Positions 1 through 8,847 are shown, counted from the stretch's first letter. The stretch is DNA of 64,000 nucleotides from Bacteroidota bacterium (GCA_018266755.1 JAFDZW010000005.1:1563963-1627962), one strand, 5' to 3'. Made by a program: numbers and translations. The notes: generated from the sequence alone by a model not told the origin.

Positions 1-757
1 CGGGGCGCAAGGAAACCGGGTTCACGTGATCGGTCTCGCCGAACGTGAGCATCCAATAGACCTGATCGTACATCAGGAACAGCGGACGCTCGCCTTCGCC
101 GCGCGAGGCGTTCTCTTCGAGGATCAGATCGCAAATGCCTTCGAGCTGATCGCGGGTGAACATCGTACCGGCCGGATTGAGCGGCGAGTTCAGCGAGAGC
201 AACCGCGCGCCTTTGAGCTTGCCTTCGAGCAGTGCGCGCGTCGGCATGAAGCTATCCGCAGGTGTCGTGATCACCGGCTTTGCGATGGCCGAGTGCAGAC
301 CGCAGTAGTGATTGTTGTTCCACGACGGCACGGGATAGACGACCGTATCGCCGGGAGCGACGAGCGCGTTGTACGTGCCGTAGATCACCGGACGGGCGCC
401 GCCGGTGATAATGAACGACTCGAGCGGATAGTCAAGACCCAAGCGGCGCTTGTAGAACGACTGCACCGCCTTGCGGAGCGTCAGCACGCCGTCGGACGGT
501 GGGTAGTTCGTCTCGCCACCGTGCAATGCCTTGGCGATCTCGTCCTCGAGAAATTGCGGGATCGGGAAATACTTGGAGTTGAAGTCGCCGACCGTCAGGT
601 TGCATACCGTCGCTCCGCCCGCGACCATCGCGCGGATATCGGCGGCGATCTTGAGGATCTCGGACCCAATGATCTTTGACGGTACCGGCGCAACGCGCGG
701 CGTCGGGCTGGTCTTGAACGTCGGTGTAACGACAGTCTCGGCGGTAAGTACTTCCAT
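1..757 (-). CDS. PLP-dependent class I/II aminotransferase, 3' end beyond the window
   Basis: Reading the minus strand from an ATG at 757 gives about 252 residues without a stop, running off the left edge, so the C-terminal part, including the expected Schiff-base lysine, is missing. Fold-type I hallmarks are visible: an N-terminal GDFN segment, FIITGGARPVIYGTYNAL (cofactor-binding region), a VYPVPSWNN stretch and the conserved LNSPLNPAG motif. These are typical of aspartate/alanine-type transaminases. The start is preceded by AAGGAT at Shine-Dalgarno distance. The exact amino donor cannot be told. The gene is read away from a palindromic repeat at 827-915. Confidence 0.85.
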   Translation of the reverse strand, partial: MEVLTAETVVTPTFKTSPTPRVAPVPSKIIGSEILKIAADIRAMVAGGATVCNLTVGDFNSKYFPIPQFLEDEIAKALHGGETNYPPSDGVLTLRKAVQSFYKRRLGLDYPLESFIITGGARPVIYGTYNALVAPGDTVVYPVPSWNNNHYCGLHSAIAKPVITTPADSFMPTRALLEGKLKGARLLSLNSPLNPAGTMFTRDQLEGICDLILEENASRGEGERPLFLMYDQVYWMLTFGETDHVNPVSLRP

Positions 758-826
758 AAGTATCCTTTCTTGAATGATAGCCCATTGAAACAGTATTACG
801 ACGCGAAGTGCTCCCTATCCCCCAGT

Positions 827-915
827 GTCATTCTGAGCGAAGCGAAGAATCCCTTCAGGATTGCCTGAACGTTCGTGGCACACCGAAAGGGATTCTTCGC
901 TTCGCTCAGAATGAC
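827..915. repeat. Palindromic repeat, family A copy 1
   Basis: Two perfect 29-base inverted arms (827-855 and 887-915, beginning GTCATTCTGAGCGAAGCG) enclose a 31-base loop. It lies between the divergent aminotransferase and the small plus-strand gene. The arms match the other copies, but this loop differs from the core shared by copies 3 to 6. It would form a very stable hairpin in RNA or single-stranded DNA. No transposase is nearby, so it is MITE- or REP-like at most. Confidence 0.9.
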
Positions 916-998
916 GGCGTGTTGAACACTTTCAGATGCTGTCACTGTGCGCGTCACTAACCGCGAACCGATGCAACACGACCAACTGTTGAGTAGGC

Positions 999-1151
999 AT
1001 GAAGACCTCTGAGGCTGCCCGAGCAGCAATGATGGGCGCTACGGTTGTGATCCTGAGCCAATTTGAAGGTTGGAACAAGCTGATCGCGATTGGAGCCTTA
1101 TTTGCCCTCGCCTTTGTGCTGCGGTTGTTCCTGCCGAAGCAGTTGGTATAG
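999..1151 (+). CDS. Small single-pass membrane peptide, 50 aa (tentative)
   Basis: An ATG at 999 opens a 50-codon frame ending in TAG at 1149-1151, just ahead of ribD. The second half is one hydrophobic helix (LIAIGALFALAFVLRLFL) followed by a short basic tail ending KQLV, as expected of a small inner-membrane protein. An alternative start is the ATG at 1029. No good Shine-Dalgarno is visible, and I do not recognise a family. The hydrophobic segment is the only argument that it is coding. Confidence 0.4.
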   Translation: MKTSEAARAAMMGATVVILSQFEGWNKLIAIGALFALAFVLRLFLPKQLV

Positions 1152-1213
1152 TCCTGCCAACACCCCAATACCTACAATCTTCTTCCTCATTCATTCGTTA
1201 ACCGATTCACTCT

Positions 1214-2341
1214 ATGCCGGTTACCGAACGAGATACCGAACTCATGCGCCGAGCCCTTGCGCTTGCCGTGCGCGGACGAGGGCACGTCAGCCCGAACCCG
1301 CTCGTCGGTTGTGTCATCACCGACGCGAGCGGCTCCGTTATCGGCGAAGGTTGGCATGAGCGTTATGGCGAAGCGCATGCCGAGGTCAACGCTGTACGTA
1401 ATGCGGAATCGAACGGCCACTCGGTCGAAGGCGCCACCGCCTACGTGACGCTCGAACCATGCTCGCATCATGGCAAGACCGGCCCTTGCGCCGATATGCT
1501 CATTGCGAAGAAAATCGCACGGTGCGTCATTGCGATGGAGGATCCCTACCACGAAGTGCAAGGTCGGGGCATCAAGAAGCTTCGCGACGCCGGGATCGAG
1601 GTTGAGGTCGGGGTACTCGAAGCCGAGGCCCGCGAAATTGGCAAGTTCTTTATCAAGTACGTCACGACCGGCATGCCGTATGTGACGATGAAGATCGCAA
1701 TGAGCCTCGACGGCAAGGTCGCGCTCAAGAGCGGCGCATCGAAATACATCACGAGCGAAGCCTCGCGCGCCGTTGTCCACCGCATGCGCGCGGAGTACGA
1801 TGCCGTGATGGTCGCAAGTGCGACGGTGATCTCGGACGACCCGGAGCTCACGGTGCGCCTCGCGAAAGGCCGCCAACCGAAACGGATCATCCTCGATGCA
1901 TCGCTGCGTGTCAGCGAACATTCGAAGGCGTACTCCGACGAGCATCGGGCGTCGACGATCGTCGTCGTCAACGAGCGCATCCTTACAGAGAAGAAAGAGA
2001 AGGCGGCGCTTCTGTCATCCCAGGGCGTTACGTTCGTCCCAGTGGTGACAAACGGCGAACAACTGGATCTCTCCACTGTTTTGCAAGAGCTCGGGAAGCG
2101 CGGCATCGCCAGTATCCTTATCGAACCCGGCCCGACGCTTGCCACGACCATCTTCGCCCAACTCCTCTTCGACGAACTTGTGCTTTTTTACGCGCCTACG
2201 GTGTTAGGTGACGATGCCCGCTCGGCCTTCGGCGATCTGCACCTGCGTTCGCTTGCGGCCCGCGAGAACCTTACCCTCGTTCGCGCTGAAGGGGTCGGGG
2301 AATCGGGCGATGTGTTACTTGAATTGAGATTGAAGCATTGA
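1214..2341 (+). CDS. ribD: Riboflavin biosynthesis protein RibD (bifunctional deaminase/reductase)
   Basis: This bifunctional enzyme makes two consecutive riboflavin-pathway steps: deamination of the diaminopyrimidine ribosylamino phosphate, then NADPH-dependent reduction of the ribose side chain. The 375 residues match the family length. The N-terminal zinc deaminase half has HAE at 55-57 and the PCSHHGKTGPC motif with Cys83 and Cys92. The C-terminal reductase half (about 155-370) begins at VTMKIAMSLDGKVA and carries the IEPGPTL segment. It is followed by yicC after 67 bases. No other rib genes are in the window. Identification is secure. Confidence 0.96.
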   Translation: MPVTERDTELMRRALALAVRGRGHVSPNPLVGCVITDASGSVIGEGWHERYGEAHAEVNAVRNAESNGHSVEGATAYVTLEPCSHHGKTGPCADMLIAKKIARCVIAMEDPYHEVQGRGIKKLRDAGIEVEVGVLEAEAREIGKFFIKYVTTGMPYVTMKIAMSLDGKVALKSGASKYITSEASRAVVHRMRAEYDAVMVASATVISDDPELTVRLAKGRQPKRIILDASLRVSEHSKAYSDEHRASTIVVVNERILTEKKEKAALLSSQGVTFVPVVTNGEQLDLSTVLQELGKRGIASILIEPGPTLATTIFAQLLFDELVLFYAPTVLGDDARSAFGDLHLRSLAARENLTLVRAEGVGESGDVLLELRLKH

Positions 2342-2408
2342 GAAGACGGTTCAACAAAGCCGCTTTCTCACATTGCAGTTCTTCTCAATTCTCAATTTCC
2401 AATTTCCG

Positions 2409-3308
2409 ATGTTGATTTCCATGACCGGCTTCGGCCGGGGTGAAGTGACCAGTTCGAAAGAAGGCTCCGGCCTCACGGCAACCGCCGAGATCCGCAGCGT
2501 CAACTCGCGCTTTCTCGAAACGTCCATCCGTCTGCCGCGTACGCTATCGGAGAGGGAGTTCGAAGTGCGTGAGCTTATCCGCAAAGGGCTCGGCCGTGGG
2601 AAAGTAAGCCTGAACGTTACGATCTCCGGCGGTGACGACAGCGCGAACATTCCGCTCTCGGTCAACGAGACCGCCGCGAAAGGCTACTTCGAATTGCTCG
2701 ATCGCCTTCGCACGATCACCGGCGTCACGGCTGAGATCACCGTGCGGGACCTGACGTCGTTCAACGACGTCTTTCTCACCGACGGCGCCTCAGGTGCCCG
2801 AGCGGCGCAGGAATGGGAGCTTGTCCAGGCCGCCATCGTGAAGGCGATCGAAAACCTCAATTCCATGCGCAAGCAGGAAGGTGCCGAACTCGAAAAGGAT
2901 TTTCGTGGCCGCATCGCGACACTCGAAACCATCGTCGCCGAGATTGAAGCGAAGTCGGCCGATGCATCGAAGCAGGAGTTCGAGCGGATGAAAGAGCGCG
3001 TGAAAGAGCTGGTGGATGATCCGGCCGTAATCAAGAACGAACGTCTCGAACTCGAGATTGCGATTCTGGCCGAACGGCTCGATATTACCGAGGAGATCGT
3101 TCGCTTCCGCTCGCACATCAAGTTCTTTCTCGAAGCGCTCGATGGCAGCGAAGCGGCAGGACGCAAGTTGAACTTCTTGCTGCAGGAAATGAACCGCGAG
3201 ATCAATACGATGGGCTCGAAGTCGGGCGACGCTCCGCTCGCGCATCGCGTCGTGGTTGCAAAGGAAGAGTTGGAGAAGATCAGAGAACAGGTGCAGAATA
3301 TCGAATGA
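2409..3308 (+). CDS. yicC: YicC family endoribonuclease
   Basis: A 299-residue member of the YicC/YloC family. In E. coli YicC is an endoribonuclease that promotes sRNA decay. The N-terminus reads MLISMTGFGRGE, the family signature, so I place the start at 2409 rather than at the upstream in-frame ATG (2373), which would add non-conserved residues. The C-terminal half is helical and acidic, with the typical ending around RVVVAKEELEKIREQVQNIE. Its TGA overlaps the ATG of the next gene in an ATGATG arrangement, suggesting coupled translation. Confidence 0.93.
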   Translation: MLISMTGFGRGEVTSSKEGSGLTATAEIRSVNSRFLETSIRLPRTLSEREFEVRELIRKGLGRGKVSLNVTISGGDDSANIPLSVNETAAKGYFELLDRLRTITGVTAEITVRDLTSFNDVFLTDGASGARAAQEWELVQAAIVKAIENLNSMRKQEGAELEKDFRGRIATLETIVAEIEAKSADASKQEFERMKERVKELVDDPAVIKNERLELEIAILAERLDITEEIVRFRSHIKFFLEALDGSEAAGRKLNFLLQEMNREINTMGSKSGDAPLAHRVVVAKEELEKIREQVQNIE

Positions 3309-4252
3309 TGAAGCGAGGTTGGATCGTCGCACTTTTTGCTATCATTCAGCTACAGATGGCAAGGCCGTCTGTGGCGCAAGAAGCCGATAGTGGCAAGGTT
3401 GGTGCAGCGGTAGTCAACGTTGACTACTCTTACGCTCCAGTGTGCCCGCCTTCAACCGATTCGAGTCTGAAGGCGATCATGCAGCGATTGAACGCATCGC
3501 GGGTTGGAACGCTACCCATCGGTGCGAGGATCGTGGCGGCCGGCAAAGAGCTCCTCGGCAAACCGTACTTGGACAAGACTCTGGAGGTGGGTGAAGATAT
3601 GATCGTGCCTGTCTGCAATCTTGAGGGCTTTGACTGTGTGACATTGTTTGAGAACGCATGGGCATTCGGAAGATTGGCTAAGAACGGGAGCTCCGTACGA
3701 CTCGGGAACCTCAGTGCTGAAATTCGTACCACTCGCTATCGCGATGGTCGCGAGAATGGTTTCTACAGCCGCCTGCACTACACCACCGACTACTTCTATA
3801 ACAACACCCAGCGTGGCCTTCTCAAGGAGATGACTCGCACGATCGGCAAGAAGTATGCGATCCTTGAGACGAAGCCGATCAACTTCATGACGAAGCATCC
3901 GAATCTGTACAAGCAGTTGAAGGACGATCCGGCGATGGTCGCGAAGATGGATTCGATCGAGCGTATGATCAGCGCACGTGGCGGGTTCTATTACATCAAG
4001 AAGGAGAATGTCGAGAAGATCGAGTCGGGCATTCAAGACGGCGATCTCATCGGCATCACGACGAGCATCCCGGGCATCGACATCTCGCACACCGGCATCG
4101 CCGTTAAGGGAGACGACGGACGGATCCATTTCATGAACGCGAGCTCCGTCTTTCACAAAGTGATCATTTCCAAAGAGCCGCTTGCCGACTACCTCGCGAA
4201 CAATTCCAAGCAAACCGGCATTATCGTCTACCGACCGATAGAACAACCATGA
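3305..4252 (+). CDS. Exported DUF1460 (NlpC/P60-like amidase) protein
   Basis: A 315-residue protein with an N-terminal export signal (basic MMKRGW, hydrophobic core, cleavage near SVAQ) and the DUF1460 domain, related to NlpC/P60 cysteine peptidases and thought to act on cell-wall peptides. The likely catalytic Cys111 sits in GFDCVTLFEN. A later HTGIA segment (IDISHTGIAV) supplies the probable histidine, followed by FMNASS and an IIVYRP ending typical of the family. It starts inside the yicC stop and ends in an ATGA overlap with gatC. The substrate is inferred from the family only. Confidence 0.85.
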   Translation: MMKRGWIVALFAIIQLQMARPSVAQEADSGKVGAAVVNVDYSYAPVCPPSTDSSLKAIMQRLNASRVGTLPIGARIVAAGKELLGKPYLDKTLEVGEDMIVPVCNLEGFDCVTLFENAWAFGRLAKNGSSVRLGNLSAEIRTTRYRDGRENGFYSRLHYTTDYFYNNTQRGLLKEMTRTIGKKYAILETKPINFMTKHPNLYKQLKDDPAMVAKMDSIERMISARGGFYYIKKENVEKIESGIQDGDLIGITTSIPGIDISHTGIAVKGDDGRIHFMNASSVFHKVIISKEPLADYLANNSKQTGIIVYRPIEQP

Positions 4253-4596
4253 TCACCCGCAAAGACACCGAACACATCGCGAAGCTCGCACGGCTGGAAT
4301 TCTCCGATGCCGAGTACGAGCAGCTCACCGGCGAGCTCAACAATGTCATTGGCTACATCGACCAGTTGAACGAGCTCGATGTGACGAACGTCGCGCCGCT
4401 CGAGAACATCAACGAGTCTGTCCAGACGAATGTCTTCCGTGCGGACGAGTCCAAACCGTCGCTTCCCGTTGAAGAAGCGCTGAAGAATGCGCCGAAGGCT
4501 GCCGATGGATTTTTCCTGGTCCCGAAGGTGATCGCGCAAACCAAAGCGCCGACGGCGATTGCATCGGAGGATGAAGAGGAAGTCTACGACCTCTGA
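4249..4596 (+). CDS. gatC: Asp-tRNA(Asn)/Glu-tRNA(Gln) amidotransferase subunit C
   Basis: The 115 residues match GatC, the small subunit that clasps GatA and GatB in the GatCAB transamidosome, which converts misacylated Glu-tRNA(Gln) or Asp-tRNA(Asn). The N-terminus has the family pattern I.ARLEFSDAEYEQLTGELN, then LNELDVTNVAPL, and an RADE segment. The C-terminus DGFFLVPKVI is also typical. It overlaps the DUF1460 stop by four bases. gatA and gatB are not in the window, so the complex is encoded at scattered loci. The repeat at 4617-4703 follows directly. Confidence 0.93.
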   Translation: MITRKDTEHIAKLARLEFSDAEYEQLTGELNNVIGYIDQLNELDVTNVAPLENINESVQTNVFRADESKPSLPVEEALKNAPKAADGFFLVPKVIAQTKAPTAIASEDEEEVYDL

Positions 4597-4616
4597 GGAT
4601 GGAAGCGTGATGGAAT

Positions 4617-4703
4617 GTCATTCCGAGCAACGCGAGGAATCTGTTACGCTGCGCTGTTTAGGATGATCGTTCATCGCGGATTCCTCGCTCCGGTCGGAAT
4701 GAC
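4617..4703. repeat. Palindromic repeat, family A copy 2 (diverged)
   Basis: Inverted arms of about 25 bases (GTCATTCCGAGCAACGCGAGG on the left, its imperfect complement on the right) lie between the convergent gatC and meaB genes. The arm sequence differs from the other five copies at several positions, so this is a subtype. The hairpin could act as a bidirectional transcription block, but there is no clear T-tract. Confidence 0.8.
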
Positions 4704-4709
4704 AGAGGG

Positions 4710-5699
4710 TTACTTACTCCCGAACCGGCTTACTAATTCCCGCGCCGCTTCATAGCTCGAGAGCTGCTTGTTGACTACGGCATCGAGCTTTTCTTCGAGT
4801 CCAGTCGTCCGCTCTTTCGTCCAGAAATTCACTCGTAATAAGGCTTCGACGAGTTCGACGATACGCTCGCGTTCGCGCTCGCGGCGTTTGGTCTCGAGCG
4901 TGTGCGTGAGTTCGAGATGCGCTTTGTGACGGTCGATCTCGGCAAGCACGAGGTCGATGCCCTTTCCCGACGCAGCGATCGTCTGGACCACCTCGGGTAT
5001 CCACTCGTTCTCGGCGTGCGTGATGCGGAAGGTAAGAATGGTCTTGAGCGCACGCACGGCCTGCTCGGCGCCGTCGCGGTCGCTCTTGTTGACGACAAAG
5101 AAGTCCGCGATCTCCATTAGCCCCGACTTCATCGCCTGCACTGCATCGCCCGATTCCGGCACAAGCACCACGATGGTCGTATCGGCTGCCTTTGCGATGT
5201 CGAGCTCCGACTGACCGACGCCGACAGTCTCGAAGAGGATGATATCGAAGCCCGCAGCATCGAGGATATCCGCGGCGTCCTTCGCTTTGGCCGAGAGTCC
5301 GCCAAGCGAACCGCGGGTCGCCATCGATCGGACGAAGACTCCTTCGTCCATCGAGACATCCTGCATGCGAATGCGGTCGCCGAGGAGTGCGCCGCCGGTG
5401 AACGGGCTGGTGGGGTCGATCGCGATGATGCCGACGGTTTTGCCGAGCTTGCGGAATGCACGGGTGAGTTCGTTCGTCAGCGTGGATTTCCCCGCACCCG
5501 GAGGGCCGGTGATACCGATGCGATAGGCATGGCCGAGCCGCGGCGAGAGCGCATGCAAGAGCGGCGCCGCTTCGGGCAGGTCGTTCTCGACGATCGTGAT
5601 GGCGCGAGCGACGAGGCGACGGTCGCGCGCAATGACTCCGTTGATGGTTGCCGTGCTATCCAAGTCGCCTCTTAACACACGAGGTGGCGTGAATGTCAC
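4710..5699 (-). CDS. meaB: Methylmalonyl-CoA mutase-associated GTPase MeaB
   Basis: A 329-residue G3E-family P-loop GTPase that protects and reloads adenosylcobalamin-dependent methylmalonyl-CoA mutase. The Walker A motif is GPPGAGKST (65-73). A DPTSPFTGGALLGDR segment, ETVGVGQSE (switch region) and NKSD (guanine specificity) follow. The predicted start is a GTG at 5699 overlapping the TGA of the upstream PIN gene (GTGA), implying translational coupling. The mutase itself is not in the window. The family is certain; the partner is inferred. Confidence 0.94.
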   Translation of the reverse strand: MTFTPPRVLRGDLDSTATINGVIARDRRLVARAITIVENDLPEAAPLLHALSPRLGHAYRIGITGPPGAGKSTLTNELTRAFRKLGKTVGIIAIDPTSPFTGGALLGDRIRMQDVSMDEGVFVRSMATRGSLGGLSAKAKDAADILDAAGFDIILFETVGVGQSELDIAKAADTTIVVLVPESGDAVQAMKSGLMEIADFFVVNKSDRDGAEQAVRALKTILTFRITHAENEWIPEVVQTIAASGKGIDLVLAEIDRHKAHLELTHTLETKRRERERERIVELVEALLRVNFWTKERTTGLEEKLDAVVNKQLSSYEAARELVSRFGSK

Positions 5700-6127
5700 C
5701 GACGAATTTTCCGCAGTTCTTTCTCGAACTGCGCAGGGTTCAGTACCTTGGCTTCGCCGATTTTCCGGAGATCAAGCAACGCCTTGTCACCGGTCACGAA
5801 GTAATCAGCATGCGATGATACCAACAGATCGAGCAAGAAGCTGTCCTTCGGGTCAGGTTCGAACGTGTGCGTAGCTGGCGGTGAGTACCATTCGGCGATC
5901 TCATTCAACAACAGAACCAACTCCTCTACAGCCGCCTTCGGAAAATACCGCGATAGCGACGGCCTGCGGGTGACCTGAAGCAGCTCTTCGATGAGTTGAT
6001 CTGAAACAACAAGGACGACGGAGCTATCCGCAAGGAGCGGTGCGAGCGACTTCAGTCGTTTCCCGATGAGAAAACTGATCCAGACGTTCGTGTCAATGAC
6101 GACGCGAACGGGTCTTGCGGCTGCCAT
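5696..6127 (-). CDS. PIN-domain toxin of a type II toxin-antitoxin pair
   Basis: A 143-residue PIN protein of the COG1569-type group, presumed to be a metal-dependent RNase toxin. It has VVIDTNVWISFL at the N-terminus (first acidic residue), an ELL central glutamate region, DPKDSFLLDLL, and SHADYFVTGDKALL carrying the last acidic residues. The start ATG at 6127 lies 35 bases inside the antitoxin gene, and the stop overlaps meaB. RNase activity and RNA target are inferred from the fold. Confidence 0.85.
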   Translation of the reverse strand: MAAARPVRVVIDTNVWISFLIGKRLKSLAPLLADSSVVLVVSDQLIEELLQVTRRPSLSRYFPKAAVEELVLLLNEIAEWYSPPATHTFEPDPKDSFLLDLLVSSHADYFVTGDKALLDLRKIGEAKVLNPAQFEKELRKIRR

Positions 6128-6341
6128 GGAGTTCTGCGCGGACCTCTTCCACTTCCTTCATGATCTCATCCTCCGAGAGATCGTCCGTCTTGAATATATC
6201 GAGTAAATTCGAGAACCTACGCTCGATGAAGTCACGCTCCAACTCCTTCGAGAGCTTTCGGCGCTCTTTGAGCGGCAATCGGTTGATCAACTGGACGAGC
6301 TGATCATAGGTGATCGGGATGTGTAGCGAGCGTTCACTCAT
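6093..6341 (-). CDS. Antitoxin partner of the PIN toxin
   Basis: An 82-residue, highly charged protein directly upstream of, and overlapping, the PIN gene, the classic antitoxin position. The N-terminus (MSERSLHIPITYDQLVQL) is likely the DNA-binding or dimerisation part. The acidic, helical C-terminus (DDLSEDEIMKEVEEVR) is the expected toxin-wrapping segment. I chose the ATG at 6341 over an in-frame TTG at 6362 because it has a GGTGGGG stretch upstream. The antitoxin family is not firmly recognised. Confidence 0.72.
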   Translation of the reverse strand: MSERSLHIPITYDQLVQLINRLPLKERRKLSKELERDFIERRFSNLLDIFKTDDLSEDEIMKEVEEVRAELHGSRKTRSRRH

Positions 6342-6372
6342 ATCAGAATTAACCCCACCCAAAGCGAATAGT

Positions 6373-7500
6373 TCACAGTTGCTTCCCGTAGATCCGATAC
6401 GTCTTATACCGCTTGCCGTTCATCATCTCGCAGGCGCGGTTCATCATGTCGTTGTCGTCGAGGATCCAGGACGCTTCGCCGTATTTGTAGCCTTTCTTCT
6501 CGGCACGTTCGATCGTTTCCCGATAGAGCATGCCGTCGATGCCGCGGCCACGGAATTCCTTCGTGACGCCGAGAACGAGGATGCGAACGGTGTCGATGGC
6601 CTTCTTCTTCGTGAGCAGATTCCAGAGCGCGATCGGAAGATTCATGATCCCGCGCGGGATACGCGGTCCCGCGGCAAACGCCTGATTGACATCCGGCAAT
6701 GAGAGCGCAAACCCGATCGTCTCGCCTTCATGCTCGGCGAAGAGCACGAGGTCGGGGTCGTAGATCTGTTTGAGGTCACCGGCGAGGAAGTCGAACTCCG
6801 CGTCGCTCATCGGCACGAAGCCCCAGTTCTTTTCCCACGCAGAGTTGTAGATGCGCTTAACACGCTCTACGTCTGCCATGAACTGCTTCGGGTTCATCGG
6901 ACGAATGGTGACGTTCGCCCGCTTCTGCAGCGCGCTCGTGACGCGAACGAGCTTCTCACTGCGGGCCGTCTCGGTCGAGAGCAGCCATGCGTAGAGATCT
7001 TTCGACTTCGAGTACCCGTTCGCTTCGATGAGGTCGATGTAGTACTTCGGGTTATAGGTCATCAATAGCACCGGCGGCTTTCCGAAGCCATCGACGAGCA
7101 GCCCATACTCATCGTTCGCCGACGGATTTGCCGGGCCAAGCACGCTCGTCATTCCCTTCGACTTCAAGAATGCTTCGGCTTCGGCGAAGAGCAGCTTCGC
7201 AACTTCGCGATCGTTGATGCATTCGAAGAACCCGAAGAAACCGGCTTTATCCTGATGCGTCTCGTTGTGGTTGCGATTGATGATCGCTGCGATGCGCCCG
7301 ACGATCGTTCCGTCGCGCTCGGCGAGGAACCACGCGACTTCGGAGTGCTTGTAGAACGGGTTCTTGACCTCGTCGATAAGCTTCATGCGGTCCATCTCGA
7401 GCGGCGGCACCCAGTTCGGGTCGTCGCCGTAGATATCCCACAGAAAACGAACGAAGCGGAGCTTGTCCGCTTTCGAGGAAATGCGCCTGATGGTCGTCAT
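6373..7500 (-). CDS. GNAT family N-acetyltransferase, YghO-like
   Basis: A 375-residue protein of the large YghO-like GNAT group. The first third has WVPPLEMD and NPFYKHSEVAWFLAE, followed by a beta-strand GRIAAIINR and a GFFGFFE stretch. A second acetyl-CoA-binding-like region reads VTKEFRGRGIDGMLY, containing the RGxG pyrophosphate loop, near residue 315. The ending GKRYKTYRIYGKQL is typical of this group. The substrate is unknown. It sits eight bases after the upstream exported protein's stop. Confidence 0.8.
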   Translation of the reverse strand: MTTIRRISSKADKLRFVRFLWDIYGDDPNWVPPLEMDRMKLIDEVKNPFYKHSEVAWFLAERDGTIVGRIAAIINRNHNETHQDKAGFFGFFECINDREVAKLLFAEAEAFLKSKGMTSVLGPANPSANDEYGLLVDGFGKPPVLLMTYNPKYYIDLIEANGYSKSKDLYAWLLSTETARSEKLVRVTSALQKRANVTIRPMNPKQFMADVERVKRIYNSAWEKNWGFVPMSDAEFDFLAGDLKQIYDPDLVLFAEHEGETIGFALSLPDVNQAFAAGPRIPRGIMNLPIALWNLLTKKKAIDTVRILVLGVTKEFRGRGIDGMLYRETIERAEKKGYKYGEASWILDDNDMMNRACEMMNGKRYKTYRIYGKQL

Positions 7501-7508
7501 GTGTGTTC

Positions 7509-8198
7509 TTAGCGAGCGAGCTGGTCTACAACTCGTTTGACAAGTTCGTTCGAGCCTTTGACGTCGTCGATCGTCGTTTGGTATGCCTCCTGCATCGCAG
7601 TCTTTGCAGTGCGCGCTTTGTTGACAAGCGCCGCATACTGTTCCTGACTGTCGGATCCGCCATGCACATGCACGATCCCGTCGTTGACATCGAATCCGGC
7701 ATTCTGCAAAAACACGAGCGCCGAGCGGATTGCAAGTACGTAGTTGGACGACTTCAACGAATACTCGACGAAGATCGACGCCTGGTGTTTGAAGTCCTGC
7801 CAGAAATTATCGAGCGCGTGCCACCGAGCCGAATCGCCGAGGCGGGCTTCGAGATAATCCACGCTGTCACTGAGCTTGTGAAGGAGCGTCGTGTTCTGCT
7901 GTCGGAACGCTTCGAGAAATTGTTGGTAGTGCAGTAACGATTGCAGATGTTCGTAGATCTGATTCGTGTCCAAGCTTGCAGGCTCGAGCGGAGCCATATC
8001 ATCAAGCCCGAGCCGCAGCGCCTGAAAGCGGCCGGTATTGTTATTGAATGCCTCGACGGCATGTGTGACAAAATACGCCGCATCGATACCGGGGGCATTC
8101 CCGGTATTGACCTGTGCTTCGCATGACGGCACGACGGCCAGCGTCAGAAGCGCTGCCGCAATCAGCGACAGCAACCGATCACTTATTCGCCGCGCCAT
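7509..8198 (-). CDS. Exported protein of unknown function, paralogue of the gene at 8179-8847
   Basis: This 229-residue protein has a signal peptide (MARRISDRLLSLIAAALLTL, cleavage near CEAQ; VPSC could also be a weak lipobox). The rest is mainly helical and polar. Its C-terminal third (EQYAALVNKARTAKTAMQEA) aligns with the corresponding part of the next gene upstream (YEQYETLMNKVNAANRKL), and both have the same length and layout, so they look like a tandem duplication. It overlaps that gene by 20 bases. I recognise no domain; context links it to the porU/porV run. Confidence 0.65.
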   Translation of the reverse strand: MARRISDRLLSLIAAALLTLAVVPSCEAQVNTGNAPGIDAAYFVTHAVEAFNNNTGRFQALRLGLDDMAPLEPASLDTNQIYEHLQSLLHYQQFLEAFRQQNTTLLHKLSDSVDYLEARLGDSARWHALDNFWQDFKHQASIFVEYSLKSSNYVLAIRSALVFLQNAGFDVNDGIVHVHGGSDSQEQYAALVNKARTAKTAMQEAYQTTIDDVKGSNELVKRVVDQLAR

Positions 8199-8847
8199 AC
8201 GCCTTATTCATTTGGTCGCTCGCTTCCAGCGTTGCCTTCTGCGACGCTGCACTTGCCGATACAAGCTTCCTATTCGCCGCGTTCACTTTGTTCATCAGCG
8301 TCTCGTACTGCTCGTACTCGGTCTTGTCGGTAAACGAGAGCTTTCCGTCCACGACCTGTACTTTCGCGGTGGATATAAATTCCAACACTTGCTTCACGTT
8401 GGTGTACACGTTCGTCAACGCCATCGTGTACTTATCGAATGCCGTCTGATCGCTGGCGTATGCATCGAGGAATTCCTGCAAGTATGCTTTGCGGACACGA
8501 ATAGGCATTTCAGAGCGCATGGCGGCGACAGAATCATCGACCTGCTTGCGCATATTCGCGCTGAGCGAACGGTACACATCGAGATAGGCAAGAAAATCAT
8601 TGATCTTGCCGGTATTTTCTTTGATCTTCTCCGCCGAAAGCATCGAGGGATCGAGGGGCCGGGCTTTATTGATCTTCCCCAGCTCTTCGTTGAACCGTTC
8701 GGCACGCAGGTTCAGCCGTTGCATACTGCTATCGATGAGCCTGGATGCACGGTGATTCATTGCCTCCATCGGATCGTTGCGCTGCTGCGCAACCGACGCC
8801 GAGGCTAGAAGCGTACATACTGCAAGAATTCGTATCACGTGATTCAT
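8179..8847 (-). CDS. Exported helical protein of unknown function, paralogue of the gene at 7509-8198
   Basis: A 222-residue protein with a type I signal peptide (MNHVIRILAVCTLLASASVAQ). The mature part is helix-rich and charged (for example NLRAERFNEELGKINKA), ends in KLVSASAASQKATLEA, and has no membrane segment, so a periplasmic or surface location is likely. It lies 32 bases after the DUF5683 gene stop and overlaps its paralogue. No family was recognised; its presence right after the type IX secretion genes is the only functional hint. Confidence 0.65.
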   Translation of the reverse strand: MNHVIRILAVCTLLASASVAQQRNDPMEAMNHRASRLIDSSMQRLNLRAERFNEELGKINKARPLDPSMLSAEKIKENTGKINDFLAYLDVYRSLSANMRKQVDDSVAAMRSEMPIRVRKAYLQEFLDAYASDQTAFDKYTMALTNVYTNVKQVLEFISTAKVQVVDGKLSFTDKTEYEQYETLMNKVNAANRKLVSASAASQKATLEASDQMNKAYGAANK

